Positions 12,176 through 25,360 are shown, counted from the stretch's first letter. The stretch is 64,000 nucleotides of DNA from Cardinalis cardinalis (GCA_014549065.1 JACDOX010000223.1:735640-799639); one strand, 5' to 3'. The notes: generated from the sequence alone by a model not told the origin. Translations and numbers: made by a program.

Positions 12176-12474
12176 ATCATGGAATAGTTTGGGTTTGAAG
12201 GACCTTGAAGTTCTTCTCATGCCACCCCTGCCCTGGCAGGGACACCTCCCACTGTCCCAGGCTGCTCCCAGCCCCAGTGTCCAACCTGGCCTTGGGCACT
12301 GCCAGGGATCCAGGGGCAGCCCCAGCTGCTCTGGGCACCCTGTGCCAGGGCCTGCCCACCCTGCCAGGGAACAATTCCTGATTCCCAAGATCCCATCCAG
12401 CCCTGCCCTCTGGCACTGGCAGCCATTCCCTGGGTCCTGTCCCTCCAGCCCTTGTCAGTTGTCTCTCTCTGTCT
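12176..12474 (-). repeat. CR1 LINE fragment, minus strand
   Basis: It starts with the reversed 3' tail (ATCATGGAATAGTTTGGG) and runs through CACCTCCCACTGTCCCAGG, CTGCTCTGGGCACCCTGTGCC and CCAAGATCCCATCCAGCCC to about 12474. It belongs to the same CR1 type as the copies near 17, 59.6 and 62.5 kb. All long open frames here are repeat-derived. Confidence 0.85.
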
Positions 12475-15400
12475 TATATGTCATATACTCTTTGTCTCTT
12501 TTTAGAATATGTGAGATGAGATTTTAAAATAGATTCTGCTTGCTAGCTCATTACAGTTGCTCAGAATGCCAGACAACTGTAGATCAGTCATTCTTCATTA
12601 TACAGATCTAAATTTCAAATGGCCAAATGCAAAAGGTAAGAGCACATATTGAAATTCACACCATTATTAAACATGAAAATCTCAATAGAAATAAATGTGT
12701 TTTTTTCACTCAACTCAATTATACAGGATTTCACATACAGAACTTCTGTTTAATGACACCTAATGCATTTCAGAAAGGCACGCACAGCAGCAACCTTTAA
12801 ATAACAATTAATTAATAAATTGCTGAATTGAAATTGAAGCACATACAGGTTACTTACATTTAAATTTCAAGGGACAGGGACTTAAGAGGGACTGTGATGG
12901 GAACTGTGAAATGTTTCAAGGTGGCACCATCTTCACCCCCAGAACCTTGCATCTATGGTTTCTAAATTGTTGCCTGTTGCAATCATATCTTTATTGTGGC
13001 CCCCAAAATTAAAATAAGCAGCACTTATTGTAACTGTTGCCTGGGCTACAAGTCCAACTAAGAGGCTTTTTTAAATGGTCTTTTTAAATTCTAGGAAAGG
13101 CAACAGAAAACATGCCTGTAGGATATATAAGAAGCTCTGAGACTTTTCCAGAAGTGAGATTCAAGATACGGTTTTTTGTTGGTTTTTTTTTTTTTTGCTC
13201 TTCAAAATGTTTTTGAGCTGCTAAGTAGGTCTTGCCCAGCTGAGCAGAACATCTGGCACCTCACTGCAGGCTGCAGGTGATGGAGAACCAGACTGAAACA
13301 GATGTGGCCACTTACCTGTATCAACACTCCTGCTAGTCAGTGCTCCTAAGGCAGTGAGGGAAACACCACACAATCTTTCTGAGAAATTCTGAAAAGTTAC
13401 ATGGAGCTAGCAGAGATTGACAAATTCTGGTATCAGAGGAATAAAAAACCCCAAAACATTTATGGTTATTGATTGAATTGCCATGTCCTCACTACAGCAA
13501 TATTTTATAGCAGTGCTAGAAATATACTTTGCTCAGTATAATATAATGTGCACAATACTTTTTTTAAAAATCCCTCAGTAAAGCTTCTGCATAATTAAAG
13601 TTCCTAATGCTTAAATACTCTTTCTGCATATTCATACAAAGCCAGCCTACGATTGTGTGGTCCTGTTGGCTTTGAGAATTAGGAGAAAACACTACAAGGC
13701 AAAACATGATTTTTAACAGACTGTGATGTAATGAGTTTCTGTGAAAAAGCCTTCTATTGTCTAACTTATTTTAAACAGCACTGTTTTTTATGGAATAACA
13801 ATAGAACTTCTTACACGAATTAGTGGCAGCTTTTAAAGTATCATAATGCATAACATGCATTTTTTACTATTTGTGTTTTTAAACTGTTATGTTGTCCCAG
13901 AGAAACAAATACACTAACCTAACTTCTCCTTATATGAAGAACCCATTGGAAAAACTCAGTTTTTGTAAACCCTCCCAAAGGTTAAATATAAGAACCAGGT
14001 AAATTTGTATTTTGCTGCTTAGGGATGAGCTTCTTACCACTGATATATCTAAAAAATACACCTTTTATCAGCTGCCAAGACAATAACTTTGTTATGATCC
14101 CAGGTCCTGAATGCATGTGGAATAAAAGATGGAAAACACACTTTTTTGTCACTTCTGATCACTAGTCCTTCTTACTTTTGGTAAATAAATTTTTTCTTCT
14201 ATGCTGGGAAGTGCCAAAGAGTAGAGAGAAGGAATCAGAATGGACTGTCTCCTCACTAGCCATGAAAACTGGCATTTCCTTTCAGCTACAAAAACTTCAG
14301 GAAGACCCTGCTTTGCAAGTCTTCTGACCATCCTGCTCTCAAAGTGACAGTAAATGGTTGCAATTCTCATAGATTATGGAAATTTCAGAAAATAAACACC
14401 CCCACTGATAATTTTGATCACAAATAGTTCTGGGTTACTTTCCTTGCAGTGCAACAAGATCTAAGCATTCCCCAAGGGATTAAATTGGGAAATTGTGCTA
14501 ATATGGGCAAAGAAGAGAGCGAGAGCCTGGGTGATCNCTGTTGGCCCATCAACATGGACTTCAACACAGTCTTTGTTTGGGAAGGCAAGAGGAAATATCC
14601 TGGTCCAAGATTTTCTGCTGCAACAGTTCCTCTCCATCTTGGTTGGTCCTCAATTCCTCCCATTGTTAAAGAATTTGGAAGAAAATACAGGTCTGGTTAA
14701 AGGGTGCTCAGATACTACAAAGGAATCTATGAGCAATGTGCATAAATCCACTTGGAGTTTACCACTGCTGGGAGTTGGATAACTCTTTCCAGTAGATAGC
14801 TGACATTGGCAGGAAAGCTCCCTTGTGGGAGCAGCCCAGTCGAGCTGTGTCTCCTTCGGGGGTCTGCACAAAAGGCTGAGCCATTTTCCCAGCTAATCCG
14901 TGGATGAATCCCTGTGATAAAGAGGCCATCCCACAGCAGCTCAGGAGCATTGCTCCATATGCTCCTCTTGTATCCAGGCAACAAAAACAGCAGGGCCAGC
15001 TGGAAGCCGAGGTGGGAAGTCAGGGTAGGGATCTGGGCACAATTTCACTGATGAGAGCAGAGAGGGCAGAGGGCAAAGATAGGATATTGATTAACATTTG
15101 AATCCATTAGCATACTCAAATAGTTCAGCTTCTTGTTTGAGGTGCTGTATAAAGACACAAATGAGAAAGTGTTTCAGGGGAAGAAATTAACTGTAAAATT
15201 CCATCTCCTTGCTATATGTATTTAATCTTTCCCTTTGCTCTTCTGCTCACCAGCCCTCCTAATTTGTATTTCTGTTGAATATTGACTTTGTGATAAGTTC
15301 AGCCCCCTGTGTTAGCCAAGACTGTAGGACCAGATGGCAGAAATTTAGGTACACACCATCCAGCTGTTAGCAAAGGTATTTTGGTTTCCTACACATTATG

Positions 15401-16785
15401 GAATATTAATTATAGCCAGATTAGATAGAACAAGGAGCATAGCGATTTTTCAAGCATGACTGCAGTGAAAAATAGTGACAGATATNTCCTTCCATGAAGA
15501 AAATACTTTAATACCATCTCTATTTTATCAGAGAGACAATTAAAAATCAATGGAAACTTAGTTTGATACCCAGAAGTCCTTTGGAAAATTACAGATCAGG
15601 CTTGATATTGTATAACAGAGAACAGAAATCCCAGTTAGCAAAGCAAACACATTGGCAGTGTCACACGTTAGCAAATAAAATAGTTCAATTTAAAACATTT
15701 AGTTCATGTAATGTAGATCCCAGTTTTATTTAATTCATTAAGTTGTCAAAATAGTTCTCCAGAATGGAAACAATTTTTCTTATTTTAAGAAAGAGCTTGT
15801 GTGTAAAAAACTCACAGCAAAGTACTTGTAATAAGAAGCCAGGAGATTGTTTCAGGTTGATATTAAATAGCTTTATTTCATATAAAATATCCTTTCTGCA
15901 TATCGATAATAACCTGAAATCAAGAGAAGGAACCCAGATGGTGGAATTTACCTCCATTCCTTTGGAAACAAAATAAGGGAAGTACTTGAGTAAGTACTGA
16001 ATTAACTGGGGCGGGGGGGACGACACCGTTTCTTGCCATGGCTGTGGAGTGAGAGGGACCTCCAAGAATCCCCTCACCTCAGCAACAGGTCAGCTCAGCA
16101 GGGAGCAAACTCCAGAGCTCTTAGGGAGATGTTTCTTTGCCTTTGTCACTTTCTCTCCAAATACGGATCACTGCTAAATGGTTGAAAATGCATTTAATTC
16201 TTATTTCATCCAGTAGGTTAAAACATTTAGGTGGATTAGAGAGTAATTTCCTTAACCCAGTTGTGGCCTCAGGTTCTAATGGCATTCTGGATGTGTGACT
16301 GAAAGACAGAAAAGCACAGTTCAGATGGAATCGTGCCTGTGGCAACAGAAAACAGCCTGGAGGGTTACGATTTAGGTGGAAAAACAAAGCCAGCTAATCA
16401 AAAAGTACTGAAGCAGCAAAAGTACAAAAGGGGCTGCTCATACCGTAGGGATTCTGCTGCTCCATTGCTTATGTCACAAATTTTTAGCTATGCATGCCTT
16501 GGACTCATCCCACAGAAGCTCACCCTAATAAACTCCTGGTGGCTCTATTTTCAGCAGAGCGCTGGTGGCCCAAGGCTCCAGTTCAAGCCCAAAATGAGGG
16601 GTTTATAAACAGAAAGCTGCAGACAAAATACAGGAAAGCAGCCCAGGTATCCTTAGACAAAAAACTCTGAAGAAAAATGGTGACATGAATTATTCTTAAT
16701 AGAATGTTGAAATTATCCACCAAAAAAAGTAATTGACAATAAAAATGGGACTTGGTCCAGATTTACATTTTCAATAGTTTGACTT
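12475..16785. other. unassigned sequence, mostly AT-rich
   Basis: A poly(T) run lies at 13183-13196. The stretch 14449-15100 is less AT-rich and has adjoining short frames on both strands (including an ambiguous base at 14537), but I cannot tie it to a family. No gene is called. Confidence 0.35.
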
Positions 16786-17580
16786 TTTGAGCAGAGCTGG
16801 AATTGTTCTTTCTGGCTCAAGAAACCATGCAGGGCCGCAAGCTGCTCTACCCAGTGCAAAGATTCTTCACCTGGGCTGGGGCAGCTGCCAGGATCAGTCC
16901 AGGTTGGGGCTGAGCAGCTGGAGCAGCCCTGGGAGAGGCCCCGGGGGAGCTGTGGGGCAGAGCTGGCCCTGCCCCGGCCCTGCCCTGGGACCCCAAAGCC
17001 CTGCCCTGGGCTGAGCCCAGCGTGGGCAGCAGGGGAGGGGATTCTGCCCCTCTGCCCCTCAGGTGAGACCCCACCTGCAGAGCTGCCCCAGCCCNGGGAC
17101 CAGCACAGCCTGGACCTGGAGCTGCTGCAGAGAGCCCAGAGGNGGCACCAGGANGAGCAGAGGGATGGAGCAGCTCTGCTGGAGGAAAGGCTGGCACAGC
17201 TGGCATTGTTCACCTGCACAGGAGAAGCTTTGGGCTGAGCTCNGGGTGNCCTTGCAGGGCCTGNAGGAGCTGCAGGAAAGATGGAGAGAGACAATGGACA
17301 AGGGCTGGAGGGACAGGAGCCAGGGAATGGCTCCCAGTGCCAGAGGGCAGGGCTGGATGGGATCTTGGGAATCAGGAATTGTTCCCTGCAGGGTGGGCAG
17401 GCCCTGGCACAGGGTGCCCAGAGCAGCTGGGGCTGCCCTGGATCCCTGGCAGTGCCCAAGTCCAGGCTGGACACTGGGGCTGGAGCAGCCTGGGACAGTG
17501 GAAGGTGCCCCTGCCAGGGCAGGGGTGGGATGTGATGATCTTTAGGGTCCCTTTCCCCCCAAATAATTGTATGAATTCAT
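16786..17580 (+). repeat. CR1 LINE, longest copy in the window, plus strand
   Basis: About 795 bases of the GC-rich CR1 type. The 5' part carries AGATTCTTCACCTGGGCTGG and GGTGAGACCCCACCTGCAGA, the middle GCACAGCTGGCATTGTTCAC, and the 3' part the shared GTGCCCAGAGCAGCTGGGG block, ending at ATGATCTTTAGGGTCCC near 17550. It holds six isolated ambiguous bases (17095-17269), which suggests mixed reads from related copies. Open frames of up to 253 codons on both strands come from the low-stop GC-rich repeat and are not genes. Confidence 0.85.
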
Positions 17581-20500
17581 GGAGTGAGATTTTGCACTCC
17601 CATTTTCCTTTCAGTAAAATGTAAGGGCTGGATTTAATTCTTTAAATTCACCTGCCTACTTACATTTCAGATATCCTGAGGACCCCTACCCAGCCTCCTG
17701 TTCATGATCCAGACTGGTATGGGTTTCTAATTCCTGCATCACACCTGCCAGACCCTTGCTGAAGTTTTGGATGTCACAAAACCTCAGCATGCCACTAAAC
17801 ACCAATGACTCAGCTTCTAATCCCTAAGTCTCTTGGCTTTCTGTCCTTGAGATTCTCAATTTACTAAAGTTAATATATGCAATGTAAAAGTTAAAACAGC
17901 ACTGAACAGCTTGGACAACAATTATAGAAAGCAAAAGGAACACCAAACAGAAGGAGAGTCAAAGGAATCTCTACAATGAGTATTTCCAAAATCTAAAGCT
18001 CAAGTTACAAAGCATTTAGGCATTAACTGAAGAAATAAAAGGGTAAAAAGTGGAAGCTTGTGTGGGTAATTTCTGAATAGAAGCACAGTTATTTCCAGCA
18101 ATATAGTCCATGGAAACAGTCCAAAAATCTAAGCTGAATTATCAGATAAGATATTACTTCTATATTTACAGCTTGCTTTTCATGATCAGTGACAGAAAGT
18201 ATGAATTAGTTTATTTCTTTTCTTGTCAAACTATTTGCTTAGATTTTAAAGGAAGGAAATAACCATTGTCAGTCATATGAATTGAGTATGTAATTATGTA
18301 CAAGCAGGTTTTAAACAGAAAAATAGGATTGTGTCAAAAGAGCTTACCTACCAATTTTGAATATCCTCAGACTGATACCCCAACAATGCATCTCATCTTA
18401 CACTTCAGATCACATAATTTTCCTTGTGAGTCTCAAAAATGGAGAAAAAAAAGCTCAGAAAGTTTTCTTTCATATTTTCTGTTTAAAAAATCAACATTTA
18501 AAATTTTTGTTTCAAATGTTTTCTATTTACAAGCTTTTTTGAAGTTAATAGGAGAAGTGCAAGAGTTCTTCTGTAGACATTTTATGGCTTTTGAAATATT
18601 TTTATTTTAACAGCAGACCTTCACTCAGTGAATTTTCTCCCAAACAGAGCTCCAAAATAAATTGATTCCTGAGGGTCAATTCTTCCTGTCATCTGTTGTG
18701 CAACACCATCAAGGATAAGTTCCTTCCAAAATAATTTTAACATCCTTTTCAGTAAGATACCATAACTTTGATAATATTTCTAATGTAAAGAGCAGGTTCT
18801 GAAAGCTTGAGCTGATGCCAGTGGCTTCCTTTGCCTGGGTAAAATGACCAACAGTTTATCAGCAGGGTTTGACCTGATAAACTTGGGTTTATTTCTATTT
18901 AACAGCCTCTAACTTTTCCAGACTTTTTCAATTATTTGGTAATTTTTATTTGGAATAATTTGTGTAATCCTTCTTAACACAAGCCCAAGTCAACCTGGCA
19001 AAAAAAAATATTGGGAAAATGGGAGAAAAAAAATCCCTCAGCTTAAGGAATGTAAATTATTTTGCAATTTTTGTTAAACGAAGAATTGACACAAAATCTT
19101 GCTTTTGAGGAAGGTATATGAAGCATCATCTCCAAGGCTCCTAACCTGGTGCAGACTTTCACTATACACACCATTAAGCTAAAATATCCCATTTTGGCTG
19201 TGCTGGGTTCACACATGCTGGGAGGGGGAGTGAGAGAGAGGGTAGGGGAGAGAGAAAAAGCCTTTGGTTGTATTTTAAAAGAAATACATGGCAAGGTAGT
19301 TTTGTGTCTGGCTTTTTGCCCTGNTTTTTGTTCCTATTCCCAGCAGCAGCCCTGTCCCGGGCCAGGGAGTCCCTGAGACCTTCTATGTTCCTCCAGCTGG
19401 AGTAAGACACAGACACTTCCCTCTTTTTCAGGAGCCTGCAGGTGTGGCTTAGCTCCAGAGCAGGATTCTAGTTCTGCACAAATTCATTTACTCTCCTGGA
19501 AGCAGAGGCTGCTGTGTAAAACAGCTGACACAGCTCACAGCATTGCTGCCATTCCTGGGAGGCATTGCTTGGTGTCTGTCTGAGATAATATTTGGAACCT
19601 GGTGCACCCGGACAAGCAGTTTCCCTTGCACACTGCCTCAAATGCTTTCCATAAAGTAACCTAGATTAAAAAAAAAAATTAAAAAAAAAAAAGCTCAGCC
19701 TTGAACTTACATGGCTACATAGAGAAAGTCACAGCCCCCTAATTAGGTGTCTAATTAGACACTACTGACTCTCATGCCCTTTCTAAAACTCTGATATCAA
19801 ATACACACCAGAAACTTCTGAGTATGAACAGAAATGGAATCACCTCTCTCATTTTGGGAGCATTAACTACTGGTGATAGGGGGTTGTACTCTGCTGAAAG
19901 AGGTGTGTGCAAGCAAAGGCTGAAGTGGAAGTAATGAGNCCATTAAATATTTCACACAGAATATTTCCCTTAGATTAAACACATGAAGTTCCTTTCAACC
20001 CAAGCTGGACAAAAAGAAGCAAAATGTCAAGCTATTATGTTAACATTTTCCAACCTCAGGTCTTTATCAGCTCTCTGAGACAAAGACCAAATCGAGCTTT
20101 CATGTCTGAGCATGGCAAGTAGGATGCAGGTGGTGTGGCACTACTGTCACACAGTTGGGTCATTCCTCACCAAGCAGAGAGAAAAATGTCAGCTGAGATG
20201 TTCATAAAGAGTTTGACATTTCAGTAAGCGAATATAACCTTCAAATCTGGCTTTCCTTTTACATGCAGGAGAAAACCACAAAAGTAATGTAGACAGGTAA
20301 AGCAGAGTTTGAAATAATCATAGCACATCTTATTAGTCCAGATCCTGCCTACAGGGTCTAATCTGAGGCCTTGTTCCAGAAGCTGTGTGTCACCTCAGAA
20401 ATGAACTACAAAAAATTTAAATTTAAATAGAGAGCAGCACTGTGTATTTTTCAACTCCAGCCTAGTGAGGTTGTGATCTCTAAAAACATTCTGCCAGGGA

Positions 20501-21245
20501 GTGCTGTGCCTGCAGCTACGACCTACAAATGTAGGACATGCAGAACACAGAGCACTCTCTGTCTCACTATTTGTTAGAGGAACCCCAGCATGCCCCAAAG
20601 AGGAGGTGCCTCTCCCCCTGCCAGTCTGTGACTCATCTGAGTCTTCAATTAAAACTGGAAGTTAGTAAGATGAGCATCGCCCTCTATAATTCACCCTCAA
20701 AATGATGTTATTGAGTTCAGAATGAGAGGTGTAAAGAGCATTGAAGGGTGGCAAACATATCCAATTGCAATTCTCCAAATCTGAAGCATCAGCCTGCGTT
20801 TCCCCCTAAGCTTTGCTACCACAAACTCAGTAGAAGTTAAAAATGAACAGAAAAAAAAAAAAAAAGAAGGGATAAAACAAACAGGAGGGAGGGAGTGCTG
20901 CTGCCAACACTGACTCTGGCTTTGGAAGAGTGCTCTGAAAAAGCCCCACACAACACAGAGGCTGATGCCTCATATTTGGTTTGCCTCCATTTTTAAATGC
21001 CTCTATTTTTAAAACAATTTTTATCATATCATTATTGGTGCATAAAGGTTAGAGTTTAAAAAAATCCTCAGAGCTAAATCTCAGCTAGTTTGTCCAAAAA
21101 AAGCCCCTTTTGAAAACAATTTATTCAAAGATTTCCCATTTACACGATTATTCTAGGATACGCATTTTAATTGCTCAGTTTTTTTAATTTCATTGGAATT
21201 TTCCAGATATATTTTTCCCTGATATATTTTTGAAAAAGTTCTGTG
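17581..21245. other. unassigned sequence with poly(A) runs
   Basis: A-rich runs lie at 19668-19692 and 20851-20865. No gene, RNA or transposon is recognised. Short open frames (for example 18296-18610 and 20697-20951) have no domain. Confidence 0.35.
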
Positions 21246-21366
21246 ATCATAGAATCTCAGAATGGTTTGGGCTGGAAAGGACCTTAAAGCTCATCCAGTG
21301 CCACTCGCTGCTATGGGCAGGAACACCTTCCACTGTCCCAGGCTGCTGCAAACTCTGCCCAACCTC
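21246..21366 (-). repeat. CR1 LINE 3' end fragment, minus strand
   Basis: Reversed CR1 tail (ATAGAATCTCAGAATGGTTT, GGACCTTAAAGCTCATCCAG) through CACCTTCCACTGTCCCAGG, ending at GCCCAACCTCGG, where similarity to the other copies stops abruptly. Confidence 0.8.
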
Positions 21367-22794
21367 GGTAGCAGCGGTAACACCACGGACGTAAGCCAAT
21401 TTGACTGAGTTTTATTGTCCCAAACAAGATTTAAGGGATGGTATTGAAGCCAAATAAAGGAAAAATACCAATCAAGGCTTATTCTTTGAGAACAGAGGTA
21501 AGAACAGCCCATGGTGTTGCAAAGCTCCACAGCCTGCAAGAGGAACCCTCCAAGGGTTGAACTTTTAAGGTGCTGGACACCAAGAAGCCTTGGACAATCT
21601 TGCTCACTTTTGAAATGTCTGTTTTCTAAATGAGAACCAAACATTTGAAGTCTATATCCTAAGTTTTCATAGAGGCAAGCAATTTCAAAAGTATGTGTTT
21701 CTCTAAAGCTTTTCTCCATAGCAGCACTGTAATTTCTGTAAAAGATTCACTCTCCAGAAAACATGGTGTTGCTTTTAGTATAATTCTCAATTTAAAAACA
21801 AACAAAAACCACAAAACAAACAAGGAATTTTGCTATTGATAGAAAATTTTACTATAGAACCTTCAACACCATCACAGAAATCTCTTTACCATGCAATCAA
21901 AGTAACTTCTACAAAAGGATCCACAACCAAAACACTAACTCAAGCAATCACCTCTTCTCACACATGAGAAGTCTGGTCTCAGTTCACCAATTACACAGAA
22001 GTACAGAATCTAACAGTAAATAACCCAAAATTTCTCTTCTACCTGACACTGAAATCATCATGAAGCAATGCCTCCCAGAGTTTTTAATATCAGGGCACAG
22101 GAAGGATATGAAAAACTCATCAAGAGCAAATCTGCTCTTTAGCAAACCAGGAAAACATTGGATCTGTCAAAGCAAACATGAACAGAACAACGAATTATGG
22201 ATTTGTGTTATGAGTTGTGTACATGTCAAAGGTTAAAGGGATTCAGATTCTCCGTGATTTTAAATCGAAATAGCTCCAAATATTTTAGGCAATTTATCTC
22301 ATCTGAATTAAGCCTGGCTTAGAAATGAACAAGGCTGTTCATAAGCAGCAACGTTAAACTCCCTGCTTAACAGGAGCTGTAGTTACACTCAATGTATGGA
22401 TTTGTAGGCCTGATAAAAGGTGTGTCTAGTATAACCTCACTGAGGATACAGAACAGCAGAACATCTGCATCCCAAGCTTCTGTCAGCAAGCCATGTCTTT
22501 GATTACATAACAACCTGATCAGCATCCTTGGGCAGATTTTTTAGCCAGCAACACCTCCTTGAAATTGAACGGCAATTTCTCACTGAAGGCCTCATTGAAG
22601 GTTGACATAGTGATCTGGCACTGACTGACCTGTCATATTTCCAGCTTGTTGTATCATTTCCTCCAAAAAACAAAAAAGCCAAAACCAAAACCAAACCAAA
22701 ACCAAAAAGCCTTTTCATTTCAGTAATATCTAAATGAAACAGTGAGAATGACAAGTGCAAGACTTCTTCTTTTCATTTGGGTTATGCTTTACTG
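21367..22794. other. unassigned sequence; A/C-rich simple repeat near the right end
   Basis: On the minus strand there is an AATAAAA signal (complement of 21403-21409) followed by a CpG-containing stretch, but no other LTR mark is found. A CAAAA-type simple repeat occupies 22663-22709. Between these I recognise nothing. Confidence 0.35.
22663..22709. repeat. (CAAAA/CCAAAA)n simple repeat
   Basis: Alternating runs of 3-6 A with one or two C, for example AAAACCAAAACCAAACC. Confidence 0.7.
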
Positions 22795-22800
22795 CAGTTT
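22795..22800. repeat. target-site duplication CAGTTT (left)
   Basis: CAGTTT here is repeated exactly at 23201-23206, flanking the LTR between them. Confidence 0.8.
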
Positions 22801-23200
22801 TGACAAGGGTTCCACGGAGAGCCAGCCAAGTAACGACAATCACACTGACACAGTTACATGGCATTCTCCCTTTATTGCCTGAACGACGCTCTTTTTATAC
22901 ACATTTCCCTTGTGCATGTGGCAGCCAACTATCTACAACTGGTTGCACAGCCTCAATTGTGCATCTGCTACTCAATTTCATTGGTAAGCATCAAGGCACT
23001 GCATGATTGGGTACAACCCTTTTTGTGGTTAAAGCATCCGATCTAACATCCATCTTAGCTCTTGCAACATGGCAACATTTCCTCTTTCTGGGCCTTCAAG
23101 GTGACCCCAAGGACACCAGTCCCTTGTTAGGTTAAGGCTGGGTTGTCCAATCCCTCTAAGGGGCAACCCATGCCCCTGATCAATGAGGAATTTCTCTACA
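22801..23200 (-). repeat. solo LTR, minus strand, 400 bp
   Basis: On the minus strand the element starts TGTAGAGAAATTCC and ends ACCCTTGTCA. It has a TATAAAAAG promoter box (complement of 22892-22899) and an AATAAA signal (complement of 22871-22876) about 20 bases downstream, as in a compact LTR. The ends are fixed by a perfect 6-bp duplication, CAGTTT. No internal retroviral sequence is present, so this is a solo LTR left by LTR-LTR recombination. Duplications of 6 bp are usual for class II (betaretrovirus- or alpharetrovirus-like) elements. Confidence 0.85.
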
Positions 23201-23206
23201 CAGTTT
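23201..23206. repeat. target-site duplication CAGTTT (right)
   Basis: Exact repeat of 22795-22800. Confidence 0.8.
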
Positions 23207-23469
23207 CTGTTGGTGGAGATGAGCTTTATATAGAATTTGTATTTCCTCTCTTTCCAAATTTTTCCTCCCCTTAAGTAATATTGTGTCGTGTCCCTTCAAT
23301 AGTGTATTTTACCCCTAAGTAAAACTGTATATTTAACAAAAAAACAAAAAGTTTTCAGTGCACGTCACTAAAAGAAATAATCAGCTATTATTTAGTGCAG
23401 CTGTTGCAGTAATTGTGTGGGACAATACTGGGAATGTTAGAAGGTGGCTGGGGAATAGATGACTATGCA

Positions 23470-23556
23470 CCATCATAGAATCATTTTGGTTGGAAAAGGC
23501 CTTTAAGATCATGAAGTCTAATAACCCATCACAACCACCACTGACCCATGTCACAT
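23470..23556 (-). repeat. CR1 LINE 3' end fragment, minus strand
   Basis: Reversed CR1 tail: ATCATAGAATCATTTTGGTT, AAGGCCTTTAAGATCATGAA, then AACCACCACTGACCCATGTC. It is of a different CR1 type from the GC-rich copies. Confidence 0.65.
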
Positions 23557-23615
23557 TTATTTGAATAGTAGGAACAAAATCAATTTCACATCTGCCATCC
23601 AGTGCCAAGCAAAAG

Positions 23616-23692
23616 ATGTGTCAGTGATTGAGGGGTTGGACTGGGAAACCTTTGAAGGCCCCTTCCAACTCAAACCATTCCATGACTTTACT
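23616..23692 (+). repeat. CR1 LINE 3' tail fragment, plus strand
   Basis: Contains GAGGGGTTGGACTGGG, CCTTTGAAGGCCCCTTCC and AACTCAAACCATTCCATGAC, the usual CR1 3' terminus in forward orientation. It lies about 60 bases from an oppositely oriented fragment, with the tails pointing outward. Confidence 0.65.
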
Positions 23693-25030
23693 ACACCCGA
23701 GCACTGGGTGCTCTGAGTGCATTCAAGGCAGAGCATCATGAAATCCAAAATATTTCTAGCAGTGAGATATTAACTCTTACAGAAAATGGCATTAAAAGCA
23801 CAATATTTTGTGGTTTTTAATGAACACTATCTCCAGTTTAATCAAAAAGCCATGTGAGAAGTTCTCAATCAAACCCAACTGAGGACTCAGACCACAGGAG
23901 ACAGCATTTGTAAAATAAACCCATGCAAAGAGTTTGAGATGAAGTGTGAAGTCAGATGGTGTATTCTCATTTTCTCCTCTCTATGCCAGAGAACACACAG
24001 CAAAGAAGTGCAGATATGTTTCAAATAAGGTCTAATTATTTTACACTAGAATAAAAGTATTAAAATATCTTCAAGGATTATTAAGAAAGGGAAATCCAAG
24101 CAGATACCAGTTTTAGCTACAAATCATGAATTTCAGCTGAAAAAGGCATAAAAGCAAAAATTCCCTCTCTTAAATAATGTAATGCCATTCTAAACGTTTA
24201 TAAAATACTGGATTTACAACAAATTCAAGCTTGTTCTGGAAGACCTACTGAATTCTCTAGTCACTAGAGGTCACTATTAGTTTTGAATTGTTCAAGTCTG
24301 CTGAGTTCTAAATCTTCTTCAGAATGTTATAAATTTGAGAACCTGCCTCCATAAAATATATTCATGCTAAGTAAAGGTACTTGGAATAGATAAGTGAGTG
24401 TCTTCCTGAGAAAAATAAGTCCAGAAGTAGAAGTCAAAAGTTCTGATTAGGAGAGTGTTTTAAAATATTGAATTTATCATGGTCCTTCTAGCCACAGGTT
24501 CATTCTGGTGACTCCAGCAATAAAGAATATTGAGATGAGGTGCCCTCAAGAACAGCCAAGTTTATCTTGGCACTCATTCAAGTCATAAACCACCAGAAAA
24601 GGGAAAGAAAATCAAGTAGACTGGCTGGAGCTTGAGATATACAGGTATTAACTTGTAAGACAACAGAACAAGAAATGATGATTGATATTTGAGGGAAAAA
24701 AAATAAAAAGAAAAACAAAACGGTTGAAAAATAAAGACTTTTTGAGTGTTATCTGGACATTGTCTAATATCTATTGCTACTTGGACCTACATTAAAGTTG
24801 TTTGTGTGAGGGATTCACTGCAGAGCCGTCACTGCTGCTGCCCCCACACCACATTTCTAGCACTGAAGTCACCTCATTCCATTTTCAGCAGGAGGTTGGT
24901 GAGGGTGAAGACTAAGAAAAAAACCCTTTCAAAATTACTTTCCTTTTCTAAATACAAACAGAAGACATTAATGAATTTGATGAAAAAGTCAGGGACATGC
25001 AGTGTCTCTCCAGTCCTTGATACACCTAGA
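23693..25030. other. AT-rich unassigned sequence
   Basis: No gene or repeat recognised. An open frame at 24746-25048 has no domain. Confidence 0.35.
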
Positions 25031-25360
25031 AGGAGGCAGAGCTGCTAAAAAGGGCTGGAAGGGATGTTCTGTGAGGAGCTGAGGACTCTGAGCTTGTTAA
25101 ACTTGGGAAAAAGGAGGATGACCTCAATGCTCTCTACAGAGGAAGGAACATGGTATCTACTGATGGGATGTGGGAAAAGCTCTTCTAGCTCTTACCACCC
25201 TTTAGGAAGCATTTCTTTCCAGAGAGGATGACTAAGCGCTGGAAGGGCTTCTTATAGAGGTGGTTGAGGCCCCAGGTCTCTCAGGGTTTAGGAGCCATTT
25301 GGACAATGCCCTTGAGAACAAGCTTTAGCTTAGTCAGCCCTGAACTGCTCAGGCAGTTGG
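25031..25360 (+). repeat. degenerate CR1-like LINE fragment, plus strand
   Basis: The order of motifs fits an old CR1 3' region: GACCTCAATGCTCTCTACAG, then TTTCCAGAGAGGATGACTAA, GAGGTGGTTGAGGCCCCAG, and GAGCCATTTGGACAATGCCC. It is heavily diverged and has lost its 3' terminus. Confidence 0.5.

Noticed and set aside
14418..15101. Cluster of short frames suggesting a decayed gene or retroviral fragment
   Set aside because: No motif, LTR or splice structure could be recognised on either strand.
16713..17545. Long open frames on both strands (up to 253 codons)
   Set aside because: They lie in a GC-rich CR1 copy that has few stops by composition; the same frames recur in the other CR1 copies.
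21367..21720. Possible minus-strand LTR after the CR1 at 21246
   Set aside because: Only a poly(A)-like signal is present; no TG/CA ends, promoter box or target duplication could be found.
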